Below are positions 7,360 to 16,806 of a stretch of DNA of 34,181 nt, piece by piece. Every line of letters starts with the position of its first letter. The stretch's first letter is position 1. Location: contig CAUBDX010000031.1 of the NCBI GenBank assembly GCA_958434805.1, forward strand, positions 1-34,181. The letters run 5' to 3'. The notes under the pieces are model-generated. The model worked only from the letters and a program-made list of their open reading frames with translations. It was not told the origin of the DNA and did no database searches. The DNA comes from an uncultured Phocaeicola sp. (GTDB lineage: Bacteria; Bacteroidota; Bacteroidia; Bacteroidales; Bacteroidaceae). The position numbers were made by a program, and so were the translations under genes.

Positions 7360-10194
7360 ATGGCACACAAAAGAAAAAGAATTTTTGACGGACTCTATGC
7401 GCAGCTGGAGGAGACGGACGGCAATGTCGTGCTGTTCTCGGCCAGAGGCGAGCCGTCCGTTATCTTCGAAATAACCAATCCGGTCCAGCAGCTCTGTACG
7501 GATGCGCAGCAGTACATGCTGTTTCATGACGTGTTATCCAATATCCTTCAGACCATCGGTGAGGGATATGCACTGCAGAAGCAGGATATTCTGTGCAGAC
7601 AGGCATATCACCATGACGTGCCGGATGATGCGGAGTTCCTGACAAGGAGCTATTTCAGATACTTCGAGGGAAGGGAGTTCACAGAGATAAGGACTTTTCT
7701 TATCCTCACCCAGGAGGCTCAGAAGAACCAGTTCATCCAGTACGACCCGAAGAGATGGCTCGATTTCCATTCCAAGGTATCAAAGACGGATGATATTCTG
7801 ACGGAAAAGCATATCCGGCACAGAAAGCTCGGCAAGGAGGAGGTCAGCGAGTACTGCCACCGTTTCATGGCATTCCAGTTCCGGCACGGACCGTTCTCAA
7901 TGACCAACTTCAAGGCTTCGGACGAATATCTCAGGACAGGTGACCGTATCATCCGTTCCTATCCGCTGGTGGATATTGACGAGATAAACCTGCCTTCCAT
8001 GGTAAAGCCGTACACGCAGATGAACATCAACGGATACGGAATTGCTACAGACCTGCTTTCTTTCCTTACCGGCGTCCCCTACTCGGACTGTGTGGTGTTC
8101 AACCAGGTCATTCAGATACCTGGACAGAGGAAGCTGCTGCGCAAGCTTCAGGCCAAAGCGAAGCGTCACGGTTCCATGCCGGACCCGAGCAACCGTATTG
8201 CCAAGGCTGATATTGAAGAAGTGCTGGACAGGCTGGCCGTTGACAGTACCATGCTTGTGTACTGCAACTTCAACATTCTGGTGAGCTGCCCCCCTGACAA
8301 GGTTACTCCGGTAACTTCCTTTCTGGAGACAAAGCTGTACGAGTGCGGCATCATGCCGTCAAGGACGGCCTACAACCAGCTGGAGCTTTTCATGGACAGT
8401 TTTCCCGGTAACGGATATGCATTCAACCCGGACTATGACCTGTTCCTGACACTTTCAGATGCTGCCCTGTGCTTTTTCTTCAAGGAGCATCTGAAGGAGT
8501 CTGAGGATACACCGCTGACTACATACTACACCGACCGTCAGGGATTGCCTGTATGTATCGACATTACCGGCAAGGAAGGTAAAAGAAAAATGACGGACAA
8601 TGCCAACTTCTTCTGTATCGGTCCTTCCGGTTCCGGCAAGTCGTTCCACATGAACAGTGTGGTACGCCAGCTGCTGGAACAGAATACGGATGTGGTCATG
8701 GTGGATACGGGTGATTCCTACGAAGGAATATGCGGATATTACAAGGGTACATACATAGCCTACTCGAAGGAGAAGCCCATCTCCATGAATCCGTTCAAGG
8801 TTACTAAGGAAGAATATGAACTCAATTTCGGTGAGAAGAAGAACTTCCTTAAATCGCTGATATTCCTGATATTCAAGGGTAACGCATTTCCTTCCAAGAT
8901 TGAAGACATGCTGATAAATCAGACCATCGTAGAATACTATGAGGCATATTTCAATCCGTTTGAAAGGTTCAGTGACAGTGAGCGTGAGGCTTTGAGACAG
9001 AAACTCTTGGTTGCCGCCAAGATGGAGGATGACTACGAACAGTACACGCACAGTATGGAGGACATCGACAGGCAGATAAATGCTGAAGAGGCGCAGGAAA
9101 AGCCGGAAAATCGTGCACTGCTGCTGCCTTCAGAAGTACGCCGTCTGAAGCTGATACGACAGTGCCGTTCACTGACCGCCCTGATCAATGATGAAGCGGC
9201 CACAGAATCGGAAAAGGAACGTGCACTTGCCATCATAGAAAAATACAAAAGGGAACTTTATAACAATTCCATGCTGATGAAGATAGACAGGCAGATTGAA
9301 CACATGGAGGAACAGAAGCGCAGGCTGAAGGTTCAGGAACTATCGTTCAATTCCTATTATGAGTTTGCCCTGGAACGCATTCCGCAGATTACACAGTTGG
9401 AAAAAATCAGTTTCAATATACATGATTTTGCGGCCATACTGAAACAGTTCTACCGTGGCGGCGAGCTGGAGATGACGCTGAACTCCGACCTGGACATTAA
9501 CCTGTTTGATGAGCGTTTCATTGTATTCGAGATTGACAAGATAAAGGATGATCCGGTGCTTTTTCCGATTGTGGTGCTGATTATCATGGACGTGTTCCTG
9601 CAGAAGATGCGTATCAAGAAGGGACGGAAGGCTCTTATCATCGAAGAGGCATGGAAGGCAATAGCATCACCTACCATGGCGGAATATATAAAGTATTTGT
9701 ATAAGACCGTCCGGAAGTTCCACGGCATTGCCGGTGTAGTCACACAGGAGCTTAATGACGTGATTGATTCCCCTATTGTGAAGGAGGCCATCATCAACAA
9801 CTCGGACGTGAAGATTCTGCTTGACCAGACCAAGTTCAAGGACAGGTATGAGGATATTGCAGCCATTCTGGGACTCACAGACATACAGCGTCAGCAGATA
9901 TTCACCATCAATGCACTGAACAACCATGAGGGAAGAAGCTACTTCAAGGAGGTGTGGATTTGCCGGGGACAGCACTCGGATGTATACGGTGTGGAGGAAG
10001 CACCTGAATGTTACTGGGCATACACTACAGAACGTACCGAGAAGGAGGCACTGAAGATTTATCTTGCCCGGTACGGTACGCTGCAGGAGGCCATCACCCG
10101 TATCGAGGAAGACCGAAAGGCGGATGGAGGACTTCTGTATCTGGAGTTTGCAAGAAAAGTCAACCAACATCAAAAAGTTATGTCACTATGGTAA
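7360..10194 (+). CDS. traG: TraG, VirB4-like conjugation ATPase
   Basis: This 944-residue protein is a type IV secretion ATPase of the VirB4 class, which powers channel assembly and transfer at the inner membrane. Walker A GPSGSGKS is at residues 421-428 and the Walker B region ALIIEEAWK near 758-766. The N-terminal half is the VirB4-type domain. A Glu/Lys/Arg-rich, coiled-coil-like insertion lies between the Walker motifs (about residues 545-660, with MEDIDRQINAEEAQ), as often seen in Bacteroidales TraG. The stop overlaps the next start (ATGGTAA), so translation is probably coupled. The name follows CTnDOT usage, where TraG is VirB4-like and not the VirD4 coupling protein. Confidence 0.93.
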   Translation: MAHKRKRIFDGLYAQLEETDGNVVLFSARGEPSVIFEITNPVQQLCTDAQQYMLFHDVLSNILQTIGEGYALQKQDILCRQAYHHDVPDDAEFLTRSYFRYFEGREFTEIRTFLILTQEAQKNQFIQYDPKRWLDFHSKVSKTDDILTEKHIRHRKLGKEEVSEYCHRFMAFQFRHGPFSMTNFKASDEYLRTGDRIIRSYPLVDIDEINLPSMVKPYTQMNINGYGIATDLLSFLTGVPYSDCVVFNQVIQIPGQRKLLRKLQAKAKRHGSMPDPSNRIAKADIEEVLDRLAVDSTMLVYCNFNILVSCPPDKVTPVTSFLETKLYECGIMPSRTAYNQLELFMDSFPGNGYAFNPDYDLFLTLSDAALCFFFKEHLKESEDTPLTTYYTDRQGLPVCIDITGKEGKRKMTDNANFFCIGPSGSGKSFHMNSVVRQLLEQNTDVVMVDTGDSYEGICGYYKGTYIAYSKEKPISMNPFKVTKEEYELNFGEKKNFLKSLIFLIFKGNAFPSKIEDMLINQTIVEYYEAYFNPFERFSDSEREALRQKLLVAAKMEDDYEQYTHSMEDIDRQINAEEAQEKPENRALLLPSEVRRLKLIRQCRSLTALINDEAATESEKERALAIIEKYKRELYNNSMLMKIDRQIEHMEEQKRRLKVQELSFNSYYEFALERIPQITQLEKISFNIHDFAAILKQFYRGGELEMTLNSDLDINLFDERFIVFEIDKIKDDPVLFPIVVLIIMDVFLQKMRIKKGRKALIIEEAWKAIASPTMAEYIKYLYKTVRKFHGIAGVVTQELNDVIDSPIVKEAIINNSDVKILLDQTKFKDRYEDIAAILGLTDIQRQQIFTINALNNHEGRSYFKEVWICRGQHSDVYGVEEAPECYWAYTTERTEKEALKIYLARYGTLQEAITRIEEDRKADGGLLYLEFARKVNQHQKVMSLW

Positions 10195-10934
10195 GAACAG
10201 TATTAAGAATCATATCGGTTATAATGGTTTCTGCATTTGTCTGTATTAATGCACATGCTGCCTGGAGAATCGTATTCGACCGCAACTGCTTGAAGATTGT
10301 CCTGGCCAATACCGCTTCACAGAAGCTTATCGAGGAACAGCACAACCAGCGTGTGGATACCATCGCTGCCAAGAAACAGAAGGTGGAACTCTATACGGTA
10401 AGCATGGCTACCATGAAGGAATTATATAAGCTGAGTATGGAGAACATATCCGGTTTCGGGACTGAAAGTCTTTATTATAAGGAAATAGGTCTGTGCGCTT
10501 TGGATATTCTGCGAAATGTTCCGGTACTTGTCAGTACGGTAAACAGGGCCAAATTTTCAAACAGGCTGCTCTGTCTGAACGAACTCGGCAACCTTGTAGC
10601 GGAAACCCAGCAGCTGGTCGGCAACTTCGTCAATATCGTTAACAATGCCAGAATTCCCAATCCGTTGCAGGGACAGGCAACTGCAGAAAAAAAGGATGAC
10701 GGCTATAACCTGCTGGACAGGTATGAAAGGCTGACACTGGCCAACAGTATCTATACTGACCTGAACAGGATACGCTACAAGGTGGAAGGGATGGTTCTGA
10801 TGGCACAGTATGCCACTGCAAACGACCTCTTCTTTGCCATAGACCCGGAAGGATGGGCAAATGTGGTGACCATGAAGAATCATGTGGGGAATCTTGTACA
10901 GGACTGGAACGGCCTGATTGCTTCAAATTATTAA
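10188..10934 (+). CDS. traI: TraI-like (DUF4141-type) exported T4SS protein, copy 1
   Basis: The start at 10188 overlaps the traG stop and gives 248 residues with a signal peptide (ISVIMVSAFVCINAHAAW). The body is mostly helical, consistent with a VirB5-like periplasmic protein. A conserved C-terminal stretch contains NDLFFAIDPEGWANV (DPEGWA at 219-224) and ends near VQDWN. The same end, at almost the same residue number, recurs in the protein at 31521-32261, so the two are paralogues. A longer reading frame upstream of 10188 exists but only runs inside traG. The family name is recalled from gene order and pattern; the TraI-type role is probable. Confidence 0.75.
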   Translation: MVRTVLRIISVIMVSAFVCINAHAAWRIVFDRNCLKIVLANTASQKLIEEQHNQRVDTIAAKKQKVELYTVSMATMKELYKLSMENISGFGTESLYYKEIGLCALDILRNVPVLVSTVNRAKFSNRLLCLNELGNLVAETQQLVGNFVNIVNNARIPNPLQGQATAEKKDDGYNLLDRYERLTLANSIYTDLNRIRYKVEGMVLMAQYATANDLFFAIDPEGWANVVTMKNHVGNLVQDWNGLIASNY

Positions 10935-10957
10935 CCCTTAATATGTATGTGTCTGTC

Positions 10958-11653
10958 ATGAGAATCAGGAATATAAGTATCATATCAGCCGGTATTATAA
11001 TGCTGTTGCTGCCTGTAAAGGCTTCCGCTTTCATAATACCCAAAGACCTGCCGACTATCGAAGCACTCATAGCCCTGCACAAGGCCATAAAGAAGGACGA
11101 GGACAAGGCTCTGACAAGAGTGGCCACAAGCTATGGCGAGCAGTCGCTCATTGAAAAGGGTGCGGAAAAGTTCAATGATGTCCGTACCACTCTGGATACA
11201 AGGCTGAACAATGCCTATTCGTACCTGGTACTGGCCGGTGCCATTTCTTCAACGGCCAACTCACTGTATCAGCTGGTAACGGAATACAAGGACTTTACTG
11301 GTAATACTTTCAGTCATGTATCAAAGAAGCCTTTCGTGGCCTGGTATTATGCAGATGCCAACGTGGCAATATCAAGGGAGATACAGCACTGCTACAGACT
11401 GTATGCATCCGTAGCCGCTTCGGGTATAAACCTGATGAAGGCCTCCATGGATGAAAAACTGAATCTGGTAATGACACTGAAGGCTTCCATCGACAGGGCA
11501 AGGTACATAATAGACAATGCTAATCTGTATTGTTTCCTTGTCACGGACTGCGGATGGAAGCCGGACTATATCTGGGAGATACTGAACTCCAATGTGAAAA
11601 ATGAGATAGCTGAGCGTGTAATCAATAAATGGAATCAGGGATATGCAGGTTAG
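10958..11653 (+). CDS. Exported helical transfer-operon protein
   Basis: The start at 10958 places MRIRN directly before a signal peptide (IISAGIIMLLLPVKASAF) and gives 231 residues; an in-frame ATG at 10943 would add five. The mature part is helical (LIALHKAIKKDEDKALTR, YSYLVLAGAISSTANSLYQL), ending with a Cys pair in the region CFLVTDCGWKPD. I do not recognise a named family. It sits between two other exported proteins, traI-like and the next gene, which it overlaps by 11 bases. It is probably a periplasmic component of the transfer channel. Confidence 0.7.
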   Translation: MRIRNISIISAGIIMLLLPVKASAFIIPKDLPTIEALIALHKAIKKDEDKALTRVATSYGEQSLIEKGAEKFNDVRTTLDTRLNNAYSYLVLAGAISSTANSLYQLVTEYKDFTGNTFSHVSKKPFVAWYYADANVAISREIQHCYRLYASVAASGINLMKASMDEKLNLVMTLKASIDRARYIIDNANLYCFLVTDCGWKPDYIWEILNSNVKNEIAERVINKWNQGYAG

Positions 11654-12329
11654 AATTATGTTATTGTGCCTGTTCTGTATGGCAGTTTCAGGTACAGTCA
11701 CTGTTGCCAATGCCCAAAGCATAGTAAGTGACAGTGAAAAGCAGAAGCAGTGGAAGTCTATGGAAAACGGTCCGTGGGATTTTGCTCCAGACTGGTATTA
11801 CTTTTTCCTGCACAAGAAATACTCAGGTGCGGAAATGTACTGGAAATGGGACTGGTTCAACTCCGGATTCCGTGTCCGTTTCAAGGAACCAAAGTCTGAT
11901 GTGAAGCGTATCATGCCGGTACGTGTAACTGCCGAAGAGACGCAGAGGCAGAAAATCAAGAAAGTGGAGAGTGAGCGCAAATATATCGAGGAACTGTATA
12001 AGGAAGAACTGGCAAGGGAGGCTGACAGAAATGTTGACCTGATGTATGCCACTTACAAGGACGAGTTCAACCGTATGCAGGACTGTATCACGGACGGACT
12101 GCTCTACTGTATGCAGAAGAGTGACGGCAAGCTCCGCTATCAGGTGGACGAGCTGAGCCGCCAGAATGAAATACTCTGTGCGGATATAGCCTATATACAC
12201 AAAACCGGTGTCGGCTATGGACTGGAGAACGCCAAGCGGCAGAAGGCATACGAGGAAGCCAAATCCAGGATGGCAGAACTGGTCAACAGGACTGCACACC
12301 TTTGTGCCGTTGCCGCTACACACTATTAG
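11643..12329 (+). CDS. Exported transfer-operon protein, possibly DUF5045
   Basis: This 228-residue protein has a signal peptide ending near TVANAQ. It has a Trp/Tyr-rich N-terminal patch (WDFAPDWYYFFLHKKYSG, YWKWDWFNSGFRV) and a charged coiled-coil-like middle (KKVESERKYIEELYKEELA). Several cysteines lie in the C-terminal part (QDCITDG, LLYCMQ, ILCAD, HLCAV), which could form disulfides in the periplasm. The aromatic patch recalls the DUF5045 family of Bacteroidales conjugation clusters, a tentative match. It starts inside the preceding gene's stop region, so it is part of the same operon. Its exact role is unknown. Confidence 0.65.
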   Translation: MQVRIMLLCLFCMAVSGTVTVANAQSIVSDSEKQKQWKSMENGPWDFAPDWYYFFLHKKYSGAEMYWKWDWFNSGFRVRFKEPKSDVKRIMPVRVTAEETQRQKIKKVESERKYIEELYKEELAREADRNVDLMYATYKDEFNRMQDCITDGLLYCMQKSDGKLRYQVDELSRQNEILCADIAYIHKTGVGYGLENAKRQKAYEEAKSRMAELVNRTAHLCAVAATHY

Positions 12330-12389
12330 ACATTCTCTATAATTGATAACAATTCAGGTAATAATATTAAACAAATAATATAGTCAATC

Positions 12390-13517
12390 ATGAATTTACT
12401 GTTTATTCCGCTGACAATAGGACTTCCGGCCATTGACGAAAGTCTGGAAAAGCTGCTGACAGCCATGGAGACATTTCCCAATGTGGCCGTTCTCGGTGAT
12501 GCCGTTTCAATGGCAAAGGCTCTCGGACTGTGTCTGGCCCTGTGTGTCGGTTCATACGAATGCTGGATGATGATGCTTGGAAGGCGTGGTATGGATGTCA
12601 TGAAGCTATTGCGCATCATCGGCATTTCCCTGTGTATTTCATCCTCTTCATGGATATGCTCGGCTCTGCAGGTTCCGGGAAAGAGTCTGGAGTCCGCTAC
12701 ATGGGCTATGGCAAAGGCAAAGAACAAGGAAGTGGCAGCCTTCGAGCTGAAGGTGGCACAGAAACAGAGTGAATATCTCGACAGGCTGAGAACCGTACAG
12801 GACTCCATAGCCACGGCAAAGCAGGTGGCCGAAATCGGTCAGGATGCTGCCTGGTGGGACAAACTGATATATAATGTGGAGAATCTGGGCTCGACCATCA
12901 ACAACTACGCACAGAGGGCTGCCGTGGCGGCTGAGACGAAGGTCAGTGAATGGATAAACGATGTAATACGCTTTGTCGGGGAACTGATTTTCCAGATGTC
13001 GTATTACGGGATGCTCGTGGCACAGAGGATTTTCATGGCCATCATGATGATATTCTGTCCGATCATGTTTGCCCTCTCGCTGGCACCGCCATGGAACTCG
13101 GCCTGGAGCCAGTGGATGTCCAAGTTCCTTTCCCTCTCGTTATGGGGATTCGTGACCTATATGTGTATCTATTATATAGACTTCATCCTTCTTTATAACC
13201 TACAGCAGGATCTGGTGGCATACGATCATCTGCTTCATGGCTCGGTCAACTCATGGGAACAGATTGGCGCACTGGGACTGCAGGGAATAGGCTCCAACTG
13301 TATGTATGCCATGGGTATGCTCGTGGGTGCCTATATCATACGCTTCGTTCCTGAAGTGGCATCATGGCTGATTCCGGGAGGTGTAAGCTCGGGTACGGGT
13401 TCCGTTGCCGGTTCGGCTGCAATGGGCATCACTTCGGCTGCAGGTGCTATGGCCGGAGGTGCGGCAGGTTCAACCATGAAGGGAGCCGGTTCGGCTGTCA
13501 AATCATTAGTCAAATAA
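12390..13517 (+). CDS. traJ: TraJ, VirB6-like polytopic inner-membrane protein
   Basis: This 375-residue protein has an N-terminal hydrophobic pair (GLCLALCVGSYECWMMML; LLRIIGISLCISSSSWICSA). A helical soluble loop with charged residues (about 95-190) follows, then a cluster of membrane segments (ELIFQMSYYGMLVAQRIFMA, MMIFCPIMFALSLAPPW, LWGFVTYMCIYYIDFILLY, CMYAMGMLVGAYIIRFV). A Gly/Ala/Ser-rich tail ends the protein. The motif CPIMFALSLAPPWNSAWSQW is characteristic of TraJ of CTnDOT-like elements. It probably forms the inner-membrane channel core. A 60-base gap precedes it, with no regulatory motif seen. Confidence 0.88.
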   Translation: MNLLFIPLTIGLPAIDESLEKLLTAMETFPNVAVLGDAVSMAKALGLCLALCVGSYECWMMMLGRRGMDVMKLLRIIGISLCISSSSWICSALQVPGKSLESATWAMAKAKNKEVAAFELKVAQKQSEYLDRLRTVQDSIATAKQVAEIGQDAAWWDKLIYNVENLGSTINNYAQRAAVAAETKVSEWINDVIRFVGELIFQMSYYGMLVAQRIFMAIMMIFCPIMFALSLAPPWNSAWSQWMSKFLSLSLWGFVTYMCIYYIDFILLYNLQQDLVAYDHLLHGSVNSWEQIGALGLQGIGSNCMYAMGMLVGAYIIRFVPEVASWLIPGGVSSGTGSVAGSAAMGITSAAGAMAGGAAGSTMKGAGSAVKSLVK

Positions 13518-13536
13518 CTTCAAATCTTTTTACAAT

Positions 13537-14133
13537 ATGCTTATTGAATCCCTTGCACAGAAAACCAGGCTGGCAATGATGACAGTATTTGCGGTAATCG
13601 GAGGTTGCACCGTCATCTGTGCCTTCACAGTCTGGTGCTGCATTTCCCTGGTCAATGAGGAAAGGCAGCAGATTTATGTACTTGACGGAGACATTCCGTT
13701 TCTTGCCGAGCGTGCACGGCTGGAAGCCAACTTCACCATGGAGGCCAAGGCGCACATACAGCTGTTCCACCAGTATTTCTTCAACCTGCCGCCCGACAAC
13801 GACTATATCAAATGGACGGTAGGGAAAGCAATGTATATGGCTGACGGGACTGCGCTGAAACAGAAACAGGCCATGGACGAGAACGGTTTCTACTCTGACA
13901 TCATTTCCTCTTCAGCTGTCTGCACCATCATGTGTGACTCCATTCAGTTTGACGAACATGAACGGAAGTTTACCTATTACGGTACGCAGCTTATCAAGCG
14001 CAGGACCAGGGACATCAGACGCTCGATGGTGACAACAGGTTACATCGAGTCCGTACCGAGGACAAGGAACAATCCGCACGGTCTGCTCATTACCGGCTGG
14101 AGGACTCTTGAAAACAGGGATTTGGACTATTGA
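13537..14133 (+). CDS. traK: TraK, VirB8-like conjugation protein
   Basis: This 198-residue protein has one N-terminal membrane segment (MMTVFAVIGGCTVICAFTVW) and a periplasmic domain. The stretch RARLEANFTMEAKAHIQLFH and the following FFNLPPDNDYI are typical of Bacteroidales TraK. The C-terminus ITGWRTLENRDLDY is also typical. VirB8-like proteins bridge inner and outer channel parts. The order TraJ-TraK-(L)-TraM is kept. Confidence 0.88.
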   Translation: MLIESLAQKTRLAMMTVFAVIGGCTVICAFTVWCCISLVNEERQQIYVLDGDIPFLAERARLEANFTMEAKAHIQLFHQYFFNLPPDNDYIKWTVGKAMYMADGTALKQKQAMDENGFYSDIISSSAVCTIMCDSIQFDEHERKFTYYGTQLIKRRTRDIRRSMVTTGYIESVPRTRNNPHGLLITGWRTLENRDLDY

Positions 14134-14145
14134 TATATTGATATT

Positions 14146-14634
14146 ATGAAATCATTCAGAAAAAAGATACAGGAAAACCGTCTGAGAACGCATCTGCTTA
14201 TCAGGTCGTGGTTGCAGCCCAAACTGGGTGTCATCGGAACAAGATACCGTCTGTCCGCAAGGATAAGACTGGCCAACAGATGGGCGGCAAAGCATCCGAA
14301 AACGACATTCGCAGGTGTAGCAGGGACACTGCTTCTGCTACTTGTCAGTACCGTTGCCATAGATTCCGGCAACGGAAAACAGAGTGAGACGGATGTCAGT
14401 TCGATAGCCGCAATGGAACCGGTGTTTCAGGGATTCCGTACCATTCAGGCAAACAAGGACATTCACCGCAGTGCATTGACGGACATGACGGTGAAGGGAC
14501 AGTTACTGCATCATGAACTGGACTCCATGATTGCCATACCTGTAAAGAGCCGTGAGGATTCCTTGCGGATCATCCTCAAATACCGGCAGCTGGAAAATAT
14601 AGTCAAATCCATTAAAAACAATGATAACCCATGA
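14146..14634 (+). CDS. TraL-like small single-pass membrane protein
   Basis: This 162-residue protein has a basic cytoplasmic N-terminus (about 50 residues, RLRTHLLIRSWLQPK) and one membrane segment (FAGVAGTLLLLLVSTVAI, about 57-74). A short polar C-terminal part ends in NNDNP. Position between traK and traM and this topology match TraL (DUF3989) of CTnDOT, but it is longer than the TraL proteins I recall. Its stop overlaps the traM start by four bases (ATGA), so translation is coupled. Function in the channel is unknown. Confidence 0.6.
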   Translation: MKSFRKKIQENRLRTHLLIRSWLQPKLGVIGTRYRLSARIRLANRWAAKHPKTTFAGVAGTLLLLLVSTVAIDSGNGKQSETDVSSIAAMEPVFQGFRTIQANKDIHRSALTDMTVKGQLLHHELDSMIAIPVKSREDSLRIILKYRQLENIVKSIKNNDNP

Positions 14635-15842
14635 TTAAGATTAATTTCAAACAGCCCAAGTATATCTTTCCGCTGGTCATATTTGTTCCGCTGTGCGCAC
14701 TGGTATACTTTGTGATGCAGACCTTCTCAGGTGGTGAGGAGACTGCCGGAACGGTAGCTACAGACCGTATCAACATGGAACTTCCCCAGGCCAATGCTGA
14801 GGAAGCCGGAGACAAGATGTATGAGATGTCCAGACGTTTCGGTGACGAGGATGCCTTCACAGCCGTAAGCGGTATCGGGGAGGAAGAACAGAAGAAGGAG
14901 GAACTGGAACACGGCTACAGCGAGGAAGAGCTGAACCGTCTGGATGCAGCTGAAGCTGAAAGACAGCGGCAGCAGAGGGAACTTGAAGAACTGGAGCGTT
15001 CCCTTGCCGAATCAAGAAAGCATATCAATGCATATGCTTACGGAAACGGTCCTTCAGGAAACAGTGAAACGGGTTACGGAGGTATGGGCTATTCCTCACA
15101 GGACGAGTTTGCACGTGACCTTGAAGAGATTCAGCGAAGGAGCTATGAACGGCAGAAAGCCATTGAAAGCGGACTTGGTATCAAAGACCCAGAAGCAGAG
15201 GAAGCGGAAAGAAAGCACAGGGCTGATTCCATAGCTAAAGTACGTCAGGAGGAAAGGGAACGCAACCGTCCGAGTCTGGTAATCAAGTCAGATGACACCA
15301 ATGCCGACAGGTTCAATACAGTTACTGCTCCGGATGAATTTGCCGAAAACAAGCTGATACGTGCCATGATTGACCAGACTACAAAGGCGCATGAAGGTAC
15401 ACGTCTGCGGTTCAAGCTTCTGGATGATGTGACGGTAAGCGGCACAAAGCTGAAAAAGGGTACTTACCTCTATGGTACAGTGACAGGTTTCGGACAGCAG
15501 CGTGTAAGGGCTTCCATAACCAGTATTCTTATCGGCGACAGGTTCATTAAGGTCAAGCTTTCAGTATTTGACAATGACGGTATGGAGGGCTTCTATGTTC
15601 CTGAATCTGCCTTCAGGGATTTCATGAAGGATGCAGGTTCCAATACGGTGCAACAGAACATCAGCTTTGAATCCACTGACGGTTACGGTACAGGGATTTC
15701 CACTGAGGCCATTGCACTCCAGTCACTGCAGAACATTTATAACTCTGCAACTTCTGCAATATCTTCCAATATCAGAAAGAACAAGGCGAGAATCAAGTAC
15801 AATACTATTGTTTATCTGATAAACTCGGAAGATGCACGCTAA
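14631..15842 (+). CDS. traM: TraM, VirB10-like envelope-spanning conjugation protein
   Basis: This 403-residue protein has a membrane anchor near residues 9-30 (IFPLVIFVPLCALVYFVM). A long Glu/Arg/Gln-rich coiled coil follows (about 80-130, EELNRLDAAEAERQRQQREL), then a linker and a conserved C-terminal domain (TRLRFKLLDDVTVSGTKLKK, GTYLYGTVTGF, RVRASITSILIGDRFIKVKL). This is the TraM arrangement of Bacteroidales T4SS, corresponding to VirB10, which couples inner-membrane energy to the outer-membrane pore. A 73-base gap without recognisable signals separates it from traN. Confidence 0.9.
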   Translation: MIKINFKQPKYIFPLVIFVPLCALVYFVMQTFSGGEETAGTVATDRINMELPQANAEEAGDKMYEMSRRFGDEDAFTAVSGIGEEEQKKEELEHGYSEEELNRLDAAEAERQRQQRELEELERSLAESRKHINAYAYGNGPSGNSETGYGGMGYSSQDEFARDLEEIQRRSYERQKAIESGLGIKDPEAEEAERKHRADSIAKVRQEERERNRPSLVIKSDDTNADRFNTVTAPDEFAENKLIRAMIDQTTKAHEGTRLRFKLLDDVTVSGTKLKKGTYLYGTVTGFGQQRVRASITSILIGDRFIKVKLSVFDNDGMEGFYVPESAFRDFMKDAGSNTVQQNISFESTDGYGTGISTEAIALQSLQNIYNSATSAISSNIRKNKARIKYNTIVYLINSEDAR

Positions 15843-15915
15843 GATACCGCTACTTAATATTGCGTTTATATCCGATTATAACAGTACCATTCATAAACTA
15901 TAAAGATTACTCAAT

Positions 15916-16803
15916 ATGAAAACCAAAATTATTCTGATAATATGCCTTATCACAGGCATAGCCGTACATCTGTCGGCCAACGAGAAGATATACATCAACC
16001 GGGAAGTGACCACGCACATTGTAATGCCGGAGAACATCAAAATGGTGGATATTTCCACTACTAAAATTATAGGCAACCAGTGTACAGACAATATCGTCCG
16101 CATCAAGCCTTATCTGGAGAATGATTCCATATCGTCTGAAGGTTACAGCGAAAATGAACTGCTGGGTACACTCACCATTATCGGTGAGCGTCATATTGCC
16201 CAGTATGACATTCTCTATACCGAATCACCGGATTGTGCTTCTACCATCTACAATGTATCCTACAATGAGACGCAGTCCTATATCAATCCGGAGGTTTCCA
16301 TGCCGATGGCCGAGATTGCACGATATGCCTGGGCTGTCTATGGAAGCAGAAGAAAGTTCAACCAGATTGTATCCGACAAAAACGGAATCAGGGCATGCAT
16401 CAACAACATCTATTCCATCGGTGACTATTTCTTTCTGGACTATACGCTGAAGAACAAGACTAGGATTGCATACGACATTGAGGAGATAAGGGTAAAACTT
16501 ACTGACAAAAAGGAGACAAAGGCAACCAATTCACAGACCATAGAGCTTACTCCGGTATTCTCCATGAACAACACCCGTAAGTTCAGGAAGGATTACAGGA
16601 ACGTGCTTGTACTTCCGAAGCTGACTTTCCCTGAAGAGAAGGTGCTCCGTCTGGAGATTTCCGAGAACCAGATAAGCGGACGTGTGGTGGTACTCACCAT
16701 CGAGTATGAGGACATTCTCAATGCGGACGGCTTCGACTCGGATATTTTGGACGGTGCCGACTACTACCCCTACTATTATATTGATCATTCCATAAAAAGA
16801 TAG
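15916..16803 (+). CDS. traN: TraN, DUF4138 (VirB9-like) exported conjugation protein
   Basis: This 295-residue protein has a signal peptide (IILIICLITGIAVHLSAN). A beta-rich domain follows, beginning KIYINREVTTHIVMPENI and including KMVDIS. Later come AVYGSRRKFNQI and the strand-rich end IEEIRVKLTDKKETKATNSQ and LRLEISENQISGRVVVLTIE. These are typical DUF4138/TraN features. The family is the probable VirB9 counterpart that joins TraM in the outer-membrane core. The tail is Tyr/Asp rich (DGADYYPYYYIDHS). It is followed after three bases by the next gene. Confidence 0.88.
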   Translation: MKTKIILIICLITGIAVHLSANEKIYINREVTTHIVMPENIKMVDISTTKIIGNQCTDNIVRIKPYLENDSISSEGYSENELLGTLTIIGERHIAQYDILYTESPDCASTIYNVSYNETQSYINPEVSMPMAEIARYAWAVYGSRRKFNQIVSDKNGIRACINNIYSIGDYFFLDYTLKNKTRIAYDIEEIRVKLTDKKETKATNSQTIELTPVFSMNNTRKFRKDYRNVLVLPKLTFPEEKVLRLEISENQISGRVVVLTIEYEDILNADGFDSDILDGADYYPYYYIDHSIKR

Positions 16804-16806
16804 GCC

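Noticed and set aside
8455..9051. 198-residue minus-strand frame opposite traG
   Set aside because: It covers the Walker A region of TraG on the other strand. Composition and lack of any motif mark it as a shadow.
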